Counted from the first letter of the stretch, positions 1 to 6,550 are shown. The stretch: 7,398 nt of DNA from Desulfovibrionaceae bacterium UBA6814 (GCA_002452635.1 DKEU01000075.1:1-7398), one strand, 5' to 3'. The notes: generated by a model not told the origin, from the letters alone. Numbers and translations are program-made.

Positions 1-97
1 AGTCGCCCATGCGGTAGAAGAGCAGCGCGCCCGGGTGTTCCTGCTTGATGCGCAGGTACTGCTCGAGCATGGGGGTGAGCTTGGGGGACTGGCGCAC
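1..97 (-). CDS. mutS: DNA mismatch repair protein MutS, N-terminal fragment (runs off the left edge)
   Basis: MutS recognises base mismatches and small loops in DNA and, as an ATP-driven clamp, recruits MutL. Only the first 32 codons are present. Residues 8-21 (TPMLEQYLRIKQEH) followed by LLFYRMGD at 25-32 match the start of the MutS mismatch-recognition domain almost residue for residue. The conserved wedge phenylalanine (Phe36 in E. coli, directly after GD) would be the next codon, just outside the window. I prefer the GTG start at 97: the frame is closed by TAG at 115-113, and an AGAGG lies at 114-110, although its 12-base spacing is rather long. The ATG at 70 would cut off the conserved SPKLTP segment. 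The gene begins 25 bases after the lapB stop, so it is probably cotranscribed. The identification is firm; the exact start is less so. Confidence 0.93.
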   Translation of the reverse strand, partial: MRQSPKLTPMLEQYLRIKQEHPGALLFYRMGD

Positions 98-122
98 GGC
101 GCGTGGGGGCCTCTACGGCCGG

Positions 123-1328
123 TTATTCATTTATAACAAGGCGGTAGCCGATGGAGTGCCAGCTCAGGCAGCGCGGGCACACGAAAAAGACCTGCTCCCG
201 CTTGAGCCCGCAGGTGCGGCACACGAAGCGCTTGATCTCCCGGGCCCGGGCCGCGAAGAACTCCAGTTGGGTGCGGAAGGCCGGGGTGAGGTCCTGGTCC
301 CGGGCGGCCATGAGCAGCAGCTCCAGGCGGGCGGGCCAGAATCCGGAGTTCACCACCAGGGTCTTCTCCAGCCAGACGAGCGCCTGTTCCCGGTCCAGCC
401 CCGCGGCGAACCAGGCCGCGTAGAAGGAGATGAGCAGGTCCGGCTCCTGCTTGGCCAGCACCGGGAGCACGGCCTCGGCCATGGCCCGGTCGGGCACGAT
501 GGAGAAGGGCCGGTCCATTTCCGGCCCGGCGGTGAGGCAGGCCGCGCCCGAGGCCGCCGCGCTGGCCTCGGCCGACGTCCCGGCCGCATCGCCGCTGTGC
601 ACGGCGTCGGCCAGGAGCCCTTCCAGGAGCACGAAGCGCAGGCGGGACTGGACCAGGCCCAGGGCCTTTTCCAGGCTCTCGGCCAGGGCCGTGAACTGGC
701 TGGCCCGGCGCAGCCGCACCAGGCGCTCCAGCCATCCCTCCACCGAGGCGGGGTAGACCTTCAGCGCCTTGTCCAGCCATTTGCGGGAGTCGGACTCCTG
801 GCCCTTGTCCGCGGCCTCCTGGGCCAGGCGCACCAGGTAATGGGCCTCGGCCAGGGGGTAGTCCAGGCTGGCGTAGTGCTTGGCCGCGCCGGAGAAATCC
901 CCGGACAGGGCGGCCAGCCGGGCCAGCTCCAGGATGATGAATTCGGTGTCGCCCTCGATCTTGCGGGCCTGTTCGAAGGCTCCGGTGGCCCGGTCCAGGA
1001 ACCCGCCGCGCTTGTAGTCCATGCCCAGTTCGAACCAGGCCTTGGCCTTGTAGCCGGTGTCCAGGCCGGGCCGGACGATGAGATTCTGGCGGATCTGCAC
1101 CGCCCGCTCGATCTCGCCCTGGGCGCGGTAGAGGTTGCCCAGGGCCAGGTAGATCTCCACCGCGTCCGGGTTGTTGCGCACCACCCGCGACAGCTCGCTG
1201 ATGGCCGCCAGGGTGTCGCGGGACACGGGCAGGCCGGTGTCCTGGGCCTGGCCGGCCACCGGGGGCGGGGCGTCGTGTTCGGGACGGCGCGGCCCGCCCG
1301 AGGACAGGGACTTCAACCAGCGGAGCAT
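123..1328 (-). CDS. lapB: LapB/YciM-like tetratricopeptide protein with C-terminal rubredoxin-type zinc knuckle
   Basis: In enterobacteria LapB is an inner-membrane scaffold that promotes FtsH degradation of LpxC and so balances LPS against phospholipid synthesis. This 401-residue protein matches its length (389 in E. coli) and layout. Helical TPR-like repeats run from about 38 to 365; the first contains AVEIYLALGNLYRAQGEIER (56-75), closely resembling LapB. The tail carries four cysteines, C370, C373, C384 and C387, in the CxxCG...CPRC arrangement of the LapB zinc knuckle. Two oddities stand out. The N-terminus (MLRWLKSLSSGGPRRPEHD) has no transmembrane helix, whereas E. coli LapB has one. 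A low-complexity Ala/Ser/Gly insertion sits at about 245-270. The start follows the lapA stop by nine bases and cannot move upstream, because that TAG is in the same frame. Adjacency to lapA supports the call; the LpxC-control role is inferred from the family. Confidence 0.85.
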   Translation of the reverse strand: MLRWLKSLSSGGPRRPEHDAPPPVAGQAQDTGLPVSRDTLAAISELSRVVRNNPDAVEIYLALGNLYRAQGEIERAVQIRQNLIVRPGLDTGYKAKAWFELGMDYKRGGFLDRATGAFEQARKIEGDTEFIILELARLAALSGDFSGAAKHYASLDYPLAEAHYLVRLAQEAADKGQESDSRKWLDKALKVYPASVEGWLERLVRLRRASQFTALAESLEKALGLVQSRLRFVLLEGLLADAVHSGDAAGTSAEASAAASGAACLTAGPEMDRPFSIVPDRAMAEAVLPVLAKQEPDLLISFYAAWFAAGLDREQALVWLEKTLVVNSGFWPARLELLLMAARDQDLTPAFRTQLEFFAARAREIKRFVCRTCGLKREQVFFVCPRCLSWHSIGYRLVINE

Positions 1329-1337
1329 GGCCGCAGC

Positions 1338-1694
1338 CTATTGGCCCTCGCCCGCGGCGGTTTCGTCCGTGGAGGGGTACCCCTTGTCCTCCAGGGGCAG
1401 GGTGCGCAGGGAATTGACCTCCTGCTCCAGGGTGGCCATGCGGCCGCGGCACCTGGCCAGGTCCTTGGCCAGGCGCATGCGCTCCAGGAAGAAGAAGAGC
1501 ACGGTGAGCATGCCGCCCAGGAAGAAGGCCCCCAGGATGAGGAAGTACACCGGGTACTCGATGGAGAACCAGGAAGCCCCGGCCATGGTCAGGGCCAGGG
1601 GCACCACGGACTTGAGCGCCTCCATGTTCTGGGCGAACACGGTCATGGTGAGGACGAAGAAGGCCAGCAGGGCCACAAATTTGAGGTAACGCAT
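1338..1694 (-). CDS. lapA: LapA family (DUF1049) inner-membrane protein
   Basis: LapA is a small two-helix inner-membrane protein encoded beside lapB in many Gram-negative bacteria and is thought to work with LapB in LPS assembly control. The 118-residue product (E. coli about 102) has hydrophobic helices at about 4-22 (LKFVALLAFFVLTMTVF) and 48-70 (containing FLILGAFFLGGMLTVLFFF). A charged, coiled-coil-like segment follows at about 71-98 (RMRLAKDLA then MATLEQEVNSLR), then a polar, probably disordered acidic tail. This is the typical LapA arrangement. A strong Shine-Dalgarno, GGAGG (1705-1701), lies six bases before the ATG, the best ribosome site in the train. It sits 21 bases downstream of the hit stop and 9 bases upstream of lapB. 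Topology and pairing support the name well; sequence alone gives no more detailed function. Confidence 0.82.
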   Translation of the reverse strand: MRYLKFVALLAFFVLTMTVFAQNMEALKSVVPLALTMAGASWFSIEYPVYFLILGAFFLGGMLTVLFFFLERMRLAKDLARCRGRMATLEQEVNSLRTLPLEDKGYPSTDETAAGEGQ

Positions 1695-1715
1695 GCAGAT
1701 CCTCCGTGGCCCGGG

Positions 1716-2204
1716 CTAGGCCCCGAGCTGGTCGAAAAGGGGCTTGAGGTTTGCATAGGTGGACGACAGGGCCTGGGGGATGACCCGGGTGTCGCAGGCC
1801 ACGGCCATGAAGGAGGCGTCGCCCACCCAGCGCGGAACCAGATGGAAGTGCAGGTGCTCCCGGATGCCCGCGCCCGAGGCCTCGCCGATGTTCAGGCCGA
1901 TGTTGACCCCCTGGGGCCGGAAATGCGCCGTGAGGATGCGCACGCAGGACTGGAGCAGGTCCATGCTCTCGTGCCGCTCCTCGGGATCCAGGTCCGTGAG
2001 GTTCATCACGTGGCGGTACGGGGTGACCATGAGGTGCCCGTTGTTGTAGGGGTACTTGTTCATGATCACGAAATTGCGCCGGCCGCGGTAGAGGACCAGG
2101 CGGTCCGCATCCTCGCGGGTGTGCTCCGGCAGGCAGAACACGCATTCGTCGGGCTTGGGACCCAGGATGTAATCCAGGCGCCAGGGCGCCCACAGCACTT
2201 CCAT
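1716..2204 (-). CDS. HIT family hydrolase, Ap4A phosphorylase/hydrolase-like
   Basis: HIT proteins split dinucleoside polyphosphates or nucleotide-phosphate conjugates through a histidine-linked AMP intermediate in the cytosol. The 162-residue protein shows the HxHxHxx signature at 117-123 (HLHFHLV), with H119 as expected nucleophile, inside the wider EHLHFHLVPRW context. It also has a nucleotide-pocket segment YPYNNGHLMVTPYRHV (51-66) and NIGLNIGEASGAG (101-113). C21 and C24 (CVFC) near the N-terminus suggest a zinc site. The opening LWAPWRLDYI and the VPRWVGDASFM segment resemble the branch containing the M. tuberculosis Ap4A phosphorylase Rv2613c. Ap4A or a related compound is therefore the likely substrate, but this is inferred from family resemblance. 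It starts eight bases after the upstream stop and its own TAG lies 21 bases before lapA. Confidence 0.88.
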   Translation of the reverse strand: MEVLWAPWRLDYILGPKPDECVFCLPEHTREDADRLVLYRGRRNFVIMNKYPYNNGHLMVTPYRHVMNLTDLDPEERHESMDLLQSCVRILTAHFRPQGVNIGLNIGEASGAGIREHLHFHLVPRWVGDASFMAVACDTRVIPQALSSTYANLKPLFDQLGA

Positions 2205-2212
2205 GGCTCTCT

Positions 2213-2686
2213 CTATCCTCTCTGCGATTGCTCACACAGGCGCTGGGCCTCGGCCGCGGCCTCCTCGGGGCTGGCGACGCGGCACACCCCGGGCAGGTCG
2301 GCCCAGCGCCCCAGGCCGATGACCGGCCGGCCGATCTTGAGGGCCAGGCCGATCTCGGACAAGGTGCCCGAGCCGCCCTCCACGGCCACGGCCACGTCGC
2401 CGTTGGCCACCACCAGGAAATTGCGCATGGGGCCCAGGCCGGTGACCAGCGGCAGGTCAATGTACGGATTGGCCGCGCTCCTGTCGAGTCCCGGCAGGAT
2501 GCCCACGGTGCGGCCGCCGGCCTCGCGCGCGCCCTGGGCCGCGGCGGCCATGACCCCGCCCAGCCCGCCGCAGACCAGCTCGAAGCCCCGCTCGGCCAGC
2601 AGCCGGCCCAGGCGGCGGGCCGTCTCGGCCGTGTCCGGGCCGCAGTCGCCCGCGCCGATGACCGAAACCCGGCGCGGCCGGGTCAT
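2213..2686 (-). CDS. TIGR00725 family / LOG-like Rossmann-fold nucleotide-binding protein
   Basis: This 157-residue protein belongs to the SLOG superfamily, near the LOG (lysine decarboxylase-like) phosphoribohydrolases that release free bases from nucleoside monophosphates. The visible elements, in order, are a beta strand and glycine turn VSVIGAGDCG (7-16), the turn CGGLGGVMAAAAQGA (39-53), GLGPMRNFLVV (83-93) and the signature GGSGTLSEIGLA (104-115). LOG enzymes use an Arg near the MRN position and a Glu in GGxGTxxE; R88 and E111 are candidates here. The family's substrate is not firmly known, so cytokinin-type activity should not be assumed. It is shorter than most LOG proteins (about 180-200). 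The ATG at 2686 has only a weak purine-rich site upstream. An 85-base gap before it holds a palindrome and a possible promoter. Next to a HIT enzyme, a nucleotide-salvage role is a reasonable guess. Confidence 0.82.
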   Translation of the reverse strand: MTRPRRVSVIGAGDCGPDTAETARRLGRLLAERGFELVCGGLGGVMAAAAQGAREAGGRTVGILPGLDRSAANPYIDLPLVTGLGPMRNFLVVANGDVAVAVEGGSGTLSEIGLALKIGRPVIGLGRWADLPGVCRVASPEEAAAEAQRLCEQSQRG

Positions 2687-2714
2687 GGCCGGCCTGCCGG
2701 GAGGTCTGGGGCGT

Positions 2715-2742
2715 ACTGGACAATTTCCATGGAAATTCCAGT
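2715..2742. promoter_or_regulatory. Near-perfect palindrome in the 85-base gap before the TIGR00725 gene
   Basis: The core AATTTCCATGGAAATT (2722-2737) is a perfect 16-base inverted repeat. Outer arms ACTGG (2715-2719) and CCAGT (2738-2742) extend it, with an unpaired AC at 2720-2721. It is markedly AT-richer than its surroundings. No T-run follows on the minus strand, so it is not a standard intrinsic terminator. It could be an operator for a dimeric regulator or an RNA hairpin that processes or stabilises the message. The role is inferred; the symmetry is directly visible. Confidence 0.5.
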
Positions 2743-2769
2743 CTTACACGCGGCCCGGGCAAAGGGCAA
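2741..2769 (-). promoter_or_regulatory. Weak candidate internal promoter for the TIGR00725-hit-lapAB-mutS part
   Basis: Reading the minus strand, TTGCCC (2769-2764) and TAAGAC (2746-2741) are separated by 17 bases. They match the sigma-70 consensus at four and three of six positions. Transcription would start inside the neighbouring palindrome, so the palindrome would be well placed as an operator. The hexamers are weak and the call is tentative. Confidence 0.25.
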
Positions 2770-2771
2770 GA

Positions 2772-5471
2772 TCAGGGCTCGCCCCGGGTCCGCAGGTCGT
2801 CGATGCCGGCCCAGGCGGGATCCTGGGCCAGCTTGCGGGCCAGCTCCAACTGGTCCGTGCGGCAGGGGGCCTCGCCGTCCAGGTAGGCGGCCCGCACCTT
2901 GCGCAGGATGAGCCCGTAGAGCGGGCCGGGGTCCACGCCCATGGCCAGGAGGTCCTTGCCCGTGATGTCCGGGGCCTGGTCCCGGTACTTGGTCAGGAAC
3001 TTGGACAGGTGCTTGCGCATGTCCTCGTCCCGGCTCTTGGCCATGAGGTAGAGCACGCCCTCCACGGGCACGGACTCCAGGACATCGAAGAGCTCCGCCG
3101 GGCTGCCCTTGCGGAAGCGCCAGGTCTTGAGCCGGTAGAGCACGTCCGAGAGCTGGCGGCGCAGTTGGGAGAATTCCCGGCGCAGGCGCTCGGTGAGGTT
3201 CAGCCGGATGAGCAGGGCGCTCTCCTCGTCCTCGGAGAATCCGTTGGCCAGCACCAGGAAATAGAGCAGCCAGGACCGGGCCTTGGGCTCCAGGTAGAGC
3301 AGCCGGTACCAGCCCAGCACCTTGTCCACCTCGTCCAGCAGGAGCTCCATGAACGGCTTGAGGATCAGGGAGGGGTGGATGGCCCGCAGGATGCGGAAGT
3401 GGCGCATGCGCTTGATGCAGGCCACGGCCTTCTTCTCCTCCAGCATGAGCTTGAGCTCGTGGAACAGGCGGGAGCCCGAGAGCTTGCCCAGCATGTCGAG
3501 CTGCAGGGCGTTCTTGATGAGCCGCTCGGTCTGGCCGCCGATGGCGAAGTTGTAGCGCTGCTCGAACCGGATGGCGCGCAGGATGCGGGTGGGGTCCTCC
3601 ACGAAGGACAGGGAGTGCAGCACCCGCACCTGGCGGTCCTTGATGTCGCGCTGGGCCCCGAAGAAGTCCACCAGCCGGCCGAACTGGCCGGGGTTGAGCT
3701 GCACGGCCAGGGCGTTGATGGTGAAGTCGCGGCGGTAGAGGTCCATCTTGATGGAGGACAGCTCCACCGTGGGCAGGGCCGCGGGGTACTCGTAGTACTC
3801 CAGCCGGGCGGTGGCCACGTCCACCCGCCGGCTGTCGGGCAGGACCACCACCGCGGTCTTGAACTTGTGGTGGGGCCGCACCCGGCCGCCGGTGGCCTCG
3901 GCCAGGGCGTTGGCGTAGGCGATGCCGTCGCCCTCCACCACCAGGTCCAGGTCCAGGTTGGGGGTCATGAGCAGGATGTCGCGCACGAACCCGCCCACCG
4001 CGTACACCGAGCAGCCCACCTCGTCGCCCAGGCGGCCCGCGGTCTCCAGCAGTCCCACCATGCCCGGGGGCAGGCGCTCCTTGAGGATGATCCGGATGTT
4101 GCGCTCCTGCTTGCGCTCCGGGAGCAGGGATTCGGGGATGCGGGCGGGCTCCTCGATGAGGATGTTGATGAGGTCGGTGCGGGTGAGCACGCCCAGGACC
4201 CGGCCCTTGTCCACCACCGGCACCAGGGGCTGGCGGTGGCCCAGGATGAGGTCCATGACCTCGTAGAGGTCGGTTTCCGGGGCGATGGAGACCACGTCGC
4301 GCAGCATGTATTCCGCGGCGCGCAGGTCGCCCAGGCCGTGGGCCAGGGCCTTGTCCGCGATCTGGTGCTCCAAGAGGCCCACGCAGGTCCCGTTGGCCGG
4401 GTCCAGCACGGGCAGGGTCTTGAGGCTGAAGCGGGTCATGAGCTCCACGGCCTGGGCGATGGTCTTGTCCTTTTCCAGGGCGATGGCCGGCCGGGACATG
4501 AGGTCGCTGACCTTGATCTGGGGATTGATGTGCGAATAGAGCAGGGCGAAGAGCTCTTCCTTGACCTGGGCCAGGGGCCGGTCCTTGATGCTGGCCGAGG
4601 CGGCGAAGGCGTGGCCCCCGCCGCCGAAGCTGGCGCAGATGGACCCCACGTCCACCTCCGGGCTGCGGGAGCGGGCCACCAGGTGCACCCGGTCGTGCAT
4701 CCGGCCCAGGGCGAAGAGCACCCGGATGTTCTCCATGTCCACCAGTTTGTGGGCCAACAGGGCGAAGTCGCCCACGTAGTCCTCGGTGGTCACCTCGGCC
4801 ACCACCACCGGCACCCCGCGGATCTCGTAGGTCTGGGCCGACTCCAGCAGGGCGTTCAGGATGGAGATCTGCTCCGAGGACAGGTCCCGGGTGATGAGGT
4901 CGGCGATGACCGCCACGTCCATGCCCTGAGCCAGGAGCCAGGCCGCGGCGGTGAGGTCGTGCTCGGTGGTGGAGGAGAAGGTGAAGGACCCGGTGTCCTC
5001 GTAGATGCCCAAGCCGATGACCGTGGCCTCGTCCGGCTCCAGGGCCAGGCCCCGGGAGCGGATGATGTCCACCAGGATGGCCGCGGTGGAGCCCCAGGGC
5101 TCCACCACGCCCTCGGAAAAGGGCACGTCGTCCCCGGGGTCCGGGGAGTCCGGGTGGTGGTCGTAGGCGTGCACCCGGAGCCCGGGGTTGTCGAACACGG
5201 GCGCGACGTGGACCAGCCGGGAGCGCTGCCGGGTGTCCACCATCACCAGGGTGGTGGTGGTCGAGAGGTCCACCTCCTTGGGATTCTTGAAATTGAACAT
5301 GTACATGGCGCTCTGGATGAAGAAGTTGCGCAGGTTCTTCTCCTGGGAGCCGGGGAAGATGAGCACCGCGCCGGGATAGAGGCGGCTGGCCGCCACCATG
5401 GAGGCCATGGCGTCGAAGTCGGCGTTGGAATGGGCGGTGATGACCGTGGGCGCGGGGGTGCGGGTGCTCAT
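2772..5471 (-). CDS. DHH/DHHA1 phosphoesterase - two CBS domains - class II tRNA nucleotidyltransferase fusion
   Basis: This 899-residue multidomain protein ends in a class II tRNA nucleotidyltransferase/poly(A) polymerase that builds the tRNA 3' CCA end or adds A. Residues 1-300 form a DHH phosphoesterase: HSNADFDAMAS (14-24), D79 in MVDT, DHH at 104-106, EDTGSF (158-163), and the DHHA1 glycine motif GGGGHAFAAS (283-292). These resemble NrnA-type nanoRNase/pAp phosphatases. CBS domains follow at about 321-375 and 385-440 and probably bind an adenine nucleotide. The transferase begins near 486 with GGFVRD (493-498), the metal pair D507/D509, RRDFTINALA (580-589) and EDxxR (E625, D626, R629). 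A helical C-terminal half follows. The spacing between motifs A and B does not look strongly shortened, which slightly favours A-adding (or complete CCA-adding) over CC-adding; this is inference. Geobacter is known to split CC- and A-addition between enzymes. The ATG overlaps the xerD TGA, implying translational coupling. Confidence 0.93.
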   Translation of the reverse strand: MSTRTPAPTVITAHSNADFDAMASMVAASRLYPGAVLIFPGSQEKNLRNFFIQSAMYMFNFKNPKEVDLSTTTTLVMVDTRQRSRLVHVAPVFDNPGLRVHAYDHHPDSPDPGDDVPFSEGVVEPWGSTAAILVDIIRSRGLALEPDEATVIGLGIYEDTGSFTFSSTTEHDLTAAAWLLAQGMDVAVIADLITRDLSSEQISILNALLESAQTYEIRGVPVVVAEVTTEDYVGDFALLAHKLVDMENIRVLFALGRMHDRVHLVARSRSPEVDVGSICASFGGGGHAFAASASIKDRPLAQVKEELFALLYSHINPQIKVSDLMSRPAIALEKDKTIAQAVELMTRFSLKTLPVLDPANGTCVGLLEHQIADKALAHGLGDLRAAEYMLRDVVSIAPETDLYEVMDLILGHRQPLVPVVDKGRVLGVLTRTDLINILIEEPARIPESLLPERKQERNIRIILKERLPPGMVGLLETAGRLGDEVGCSVYAVGGFVRDILLMTPNLDLDLVVEGDGIAYANALAEATGGRVRPHHKFKTAVVVLPDSRRVDVATARLEYYEYPAALPTVELSSIKMDLYRRDFTINALAVQLNPGQFGRLVDFFGAQRDIKDRQVRVLHSLSFVEDPTRILRAIRFEQRYNFAIGGQTERLIKNALQLDMLGKLSGSRLFHELKLMLEEKKAVACIKRMRHFRILRAIHPSLILKPFMELLLDEVDKVLGWYRLLYLEPKARSWLLYFLVLANGFSEDEESALLIRLNLTERLRREFSQLRRQLSDVLYRLKTWRFRKGSPAELFDVLESVPVEGVLYLMAKSRDEDMRKHLSKFLTKYRDQAPDITGKDLLAMGVDPGPLYGLILRKVRAAYLDGEAPCRTDQLELARKLAQDPAWAGIDDLRTRGEP

Positions 5472-6466
5472 GGGGTCTTTTCCAACAGGCGGGAGCGGGG
5501 GTGGAACTCGCGGTGGGCGCGGGCCAGCCGGCCGGCCTGGACGTGGGTGTAGATTTCGGTGGCGGAGATGTCCGCATGGCCCAGGAGGAGCTGGACCGTG
5601 CGCAGGTCGGCCCCGCCCTCCAGCAGATGCGTGGCGAACGAGTGCCGGAAGGTGTGGGGGGAGATTTCCCGGCGGATGCCGGCCATGGCGGCGTACCGCT
5701 TGATGTTCTTCCACACCGCCACCCGGGACAGGCCCTTGCCCGAGCGGTTGAGGAAGACCTTGTCCTCGCGCGGGCCAAAGGCCCCCCGCCAGTCGCGCAG
5801 GTAGGCGTCCAGGCAGGCCTGGGCCGCGAAGTGGATGGGCACCAGCCGTTCCTTGGCCCCCTTGCCGAAGATGCGCAACAGCCCGCTCTGGGGGTCGTAG
5901 TCCAGGGGCCGCAGGTTGATGAGTTCGGACACCCGCAGGCCGGCGGCGTACAGGAGCTCCAGCATGGCCCGGTCTCGGGCCCCCAGCTTGTCGGTCACGT
6001 CGGGCTGGGCCAGCAGGGCGGCCACCTCCTCCTGGGAGAGCACCTCGGGCAGGCGGCGGGGGAGCTTGGGATTCTCCAGGTGCTGGGCTGGGCTCTCCGT
6101 GAGCAGCCGCTCCTCGCGCAGGAAGTCGTAGAATCCGCGCAAGGCCGAGAGCCGGCGGGCCAGGGACCGGCTGGCCAGGCCCTGGCGGCGCTCGTGCATG
6201 AGGTAGAGAAAGAGCGTGTCGTTGTTCACGTCGGCCGGGTCCGCGCCGCGGCTGGCCAGAAAGCCCAGGAAATGCCCCAGGTCCGAGGCGTAGGCGGCCA
6301 GGGTGTTCTCGGACAGCCCCTTGACCACCAACAGGTGTTCCAGGAAGAGGTCCAGCCAGGGATGGCCGGCCGGGGAGGGGGCCTGGGCCGGGGTCGGCGG
6401 CGGGGCTGCCTCGGCAACGGCCCGGGTGCGGGGCGGGACGGGTTCTGGAGAAGGGGCGCGGACCAT
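5468..6466 (-). CDS. xerD: Site-specific tyrosine recombinase XerD (XerC/D family)
   Basis: XerC and XerD resolve chromosome dimers at dif next to the terminus, activated by FtsK. This 332-residue protein has the N-terminal SAM-like DNA-binding domain (about 36-120, including GLSENTLAAYASDL) and the catalytic domain with every expected residue: R178, K202, H271, R274, H297 and nucleophile Y306, in AGLRVSEL, GKGAKERLVP, SPHTFRHSFATHL and LLLGHADISATEIYTHV. The spacings equal those of E. coli XerD. XerD is favoured over XerC by the overall wording, but a lone XerH-like enzyme cannot be excluded. The ATG at 6466 is chosen because AGGA (6479-6476) lies nine bases upstream and a promoter fits; the frame stays open farther but would overrun the regulatory region. 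A Pro/Ala-rich extension (residues 1-34) precedes the usual start. It is the first gene of the train and overlaps the next by four bases. Confidence 0.9.
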   Translation of the reverse strand: MVRAPSPEPVPPRTRAVAEAAPPPTPAQAPSPAGHPWLDLFLEHLLVVKGLSENTLAAYASDLGHFLGFLASRGADPADVNNDTLFLYLMHERRQGLASRSLARRLSALRGFYDFLREERLLTESPAQHLENPKLPRRLPEVLSQEEVAALLAQPDVTDKLGARDRAMLELLYAAGLRVSELINLRPLDYDPQSGLLRIFGKGAKERLVPIHFAAQACLDAYLRDWRGAFGPREDKVFLNRSGKGLSRVAVWKNIKRYAAMAGIRREISPHTFRHSFATHLLEGGADLRTVQLLLGHADISATEIYTHVQAGRLARAHREFHPRSRLLEKTP

Positions 6467-6475
6467 GGTGAGATG

Positions 6476-6479
6476 TCCT
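6476..6479 (-). promoter_or_regulatory. Shine-Dalgarno site of xerD (decides the start)
   Basis: AGGA on the minus strand, nine bases before the ATG at 6466. It picks this ATG over the longer open frame that continues to 6652 and would put the xerD start over the dapL start codon. Confidence 0.6.
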
Positions 6480-6504
6480 GACACAGGCTCGGGCAAGACA
6501 CAAG

Positions 6505-6534
6505 AGCATACCCGGGGCCGGGCCGGGGAGGCAA
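6505..6534 (-). promoter_or_regulatory. Candidate sigma-70 promoter for xerD and the downstream gene train
   Basis: On the minus strand, TTGCCT (6534-6529) and TATGCT (6510-6505) are 18 bases apart and each matches four of six consensus bases. A start near 6498 would give a leader of about 32 bases before xerD, with the ribosome site correctly placed. It is the best match on this strand in the divergent region. The GC-rich spacer is not unusual for this genome. Confidence 0.45.
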
Positions 6535-6550
6535 GCCCGCGTTGGGAGCC

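Noticed and set aside
110..122. Possible hairpin GGCC-GTAGA-GGCC between lapB and mutS
   Set aside because: Only four base pairs, no T-run, and it overlaps the likely mutS ribosome site; not enough for a terminator or regulator.
127..2460. A 777-codon minus-strand frame overlapping lapB, lapA, hit and part of the TIGR00725 gene
   Set aside because: It is a shifted frame of genes with clear family matches. The translation is Pro/Gly/Arg/Ala-rich filler without motifs.
2213..2686. Naming the TIGR00725 protein a lysine decarboxylase or cytokinin-activating LOG enzyme
   Set aside because: The lysine decarboxylase label is a historical misannotation, and TIGR00725 members differ from proven LOG enzymes; the sequence supports only a nucleotide-binding Rossmann fold with LOG-like motifs.
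45..5552. A plus-strand open frame of 1835 codons running antisense to nearly the whole gene train
   Set aside because: It mirrors the G/C third-position bias of the minus-strand genes. Its translation is low-complexity (Gly, His, Gln, Val, Leu rich) with no recognisable domain, and the opposite strand has well-identified genes throughout.
5468..6466. Tyrosine recombinase as sign of an integrative element, phage or integron
   Set aside because: All features match the housekeeping XerD, the gene is cotranscribed with housekeeping genes, and there are no attachment-site repeats, tRNA gene or phage genes nearby.
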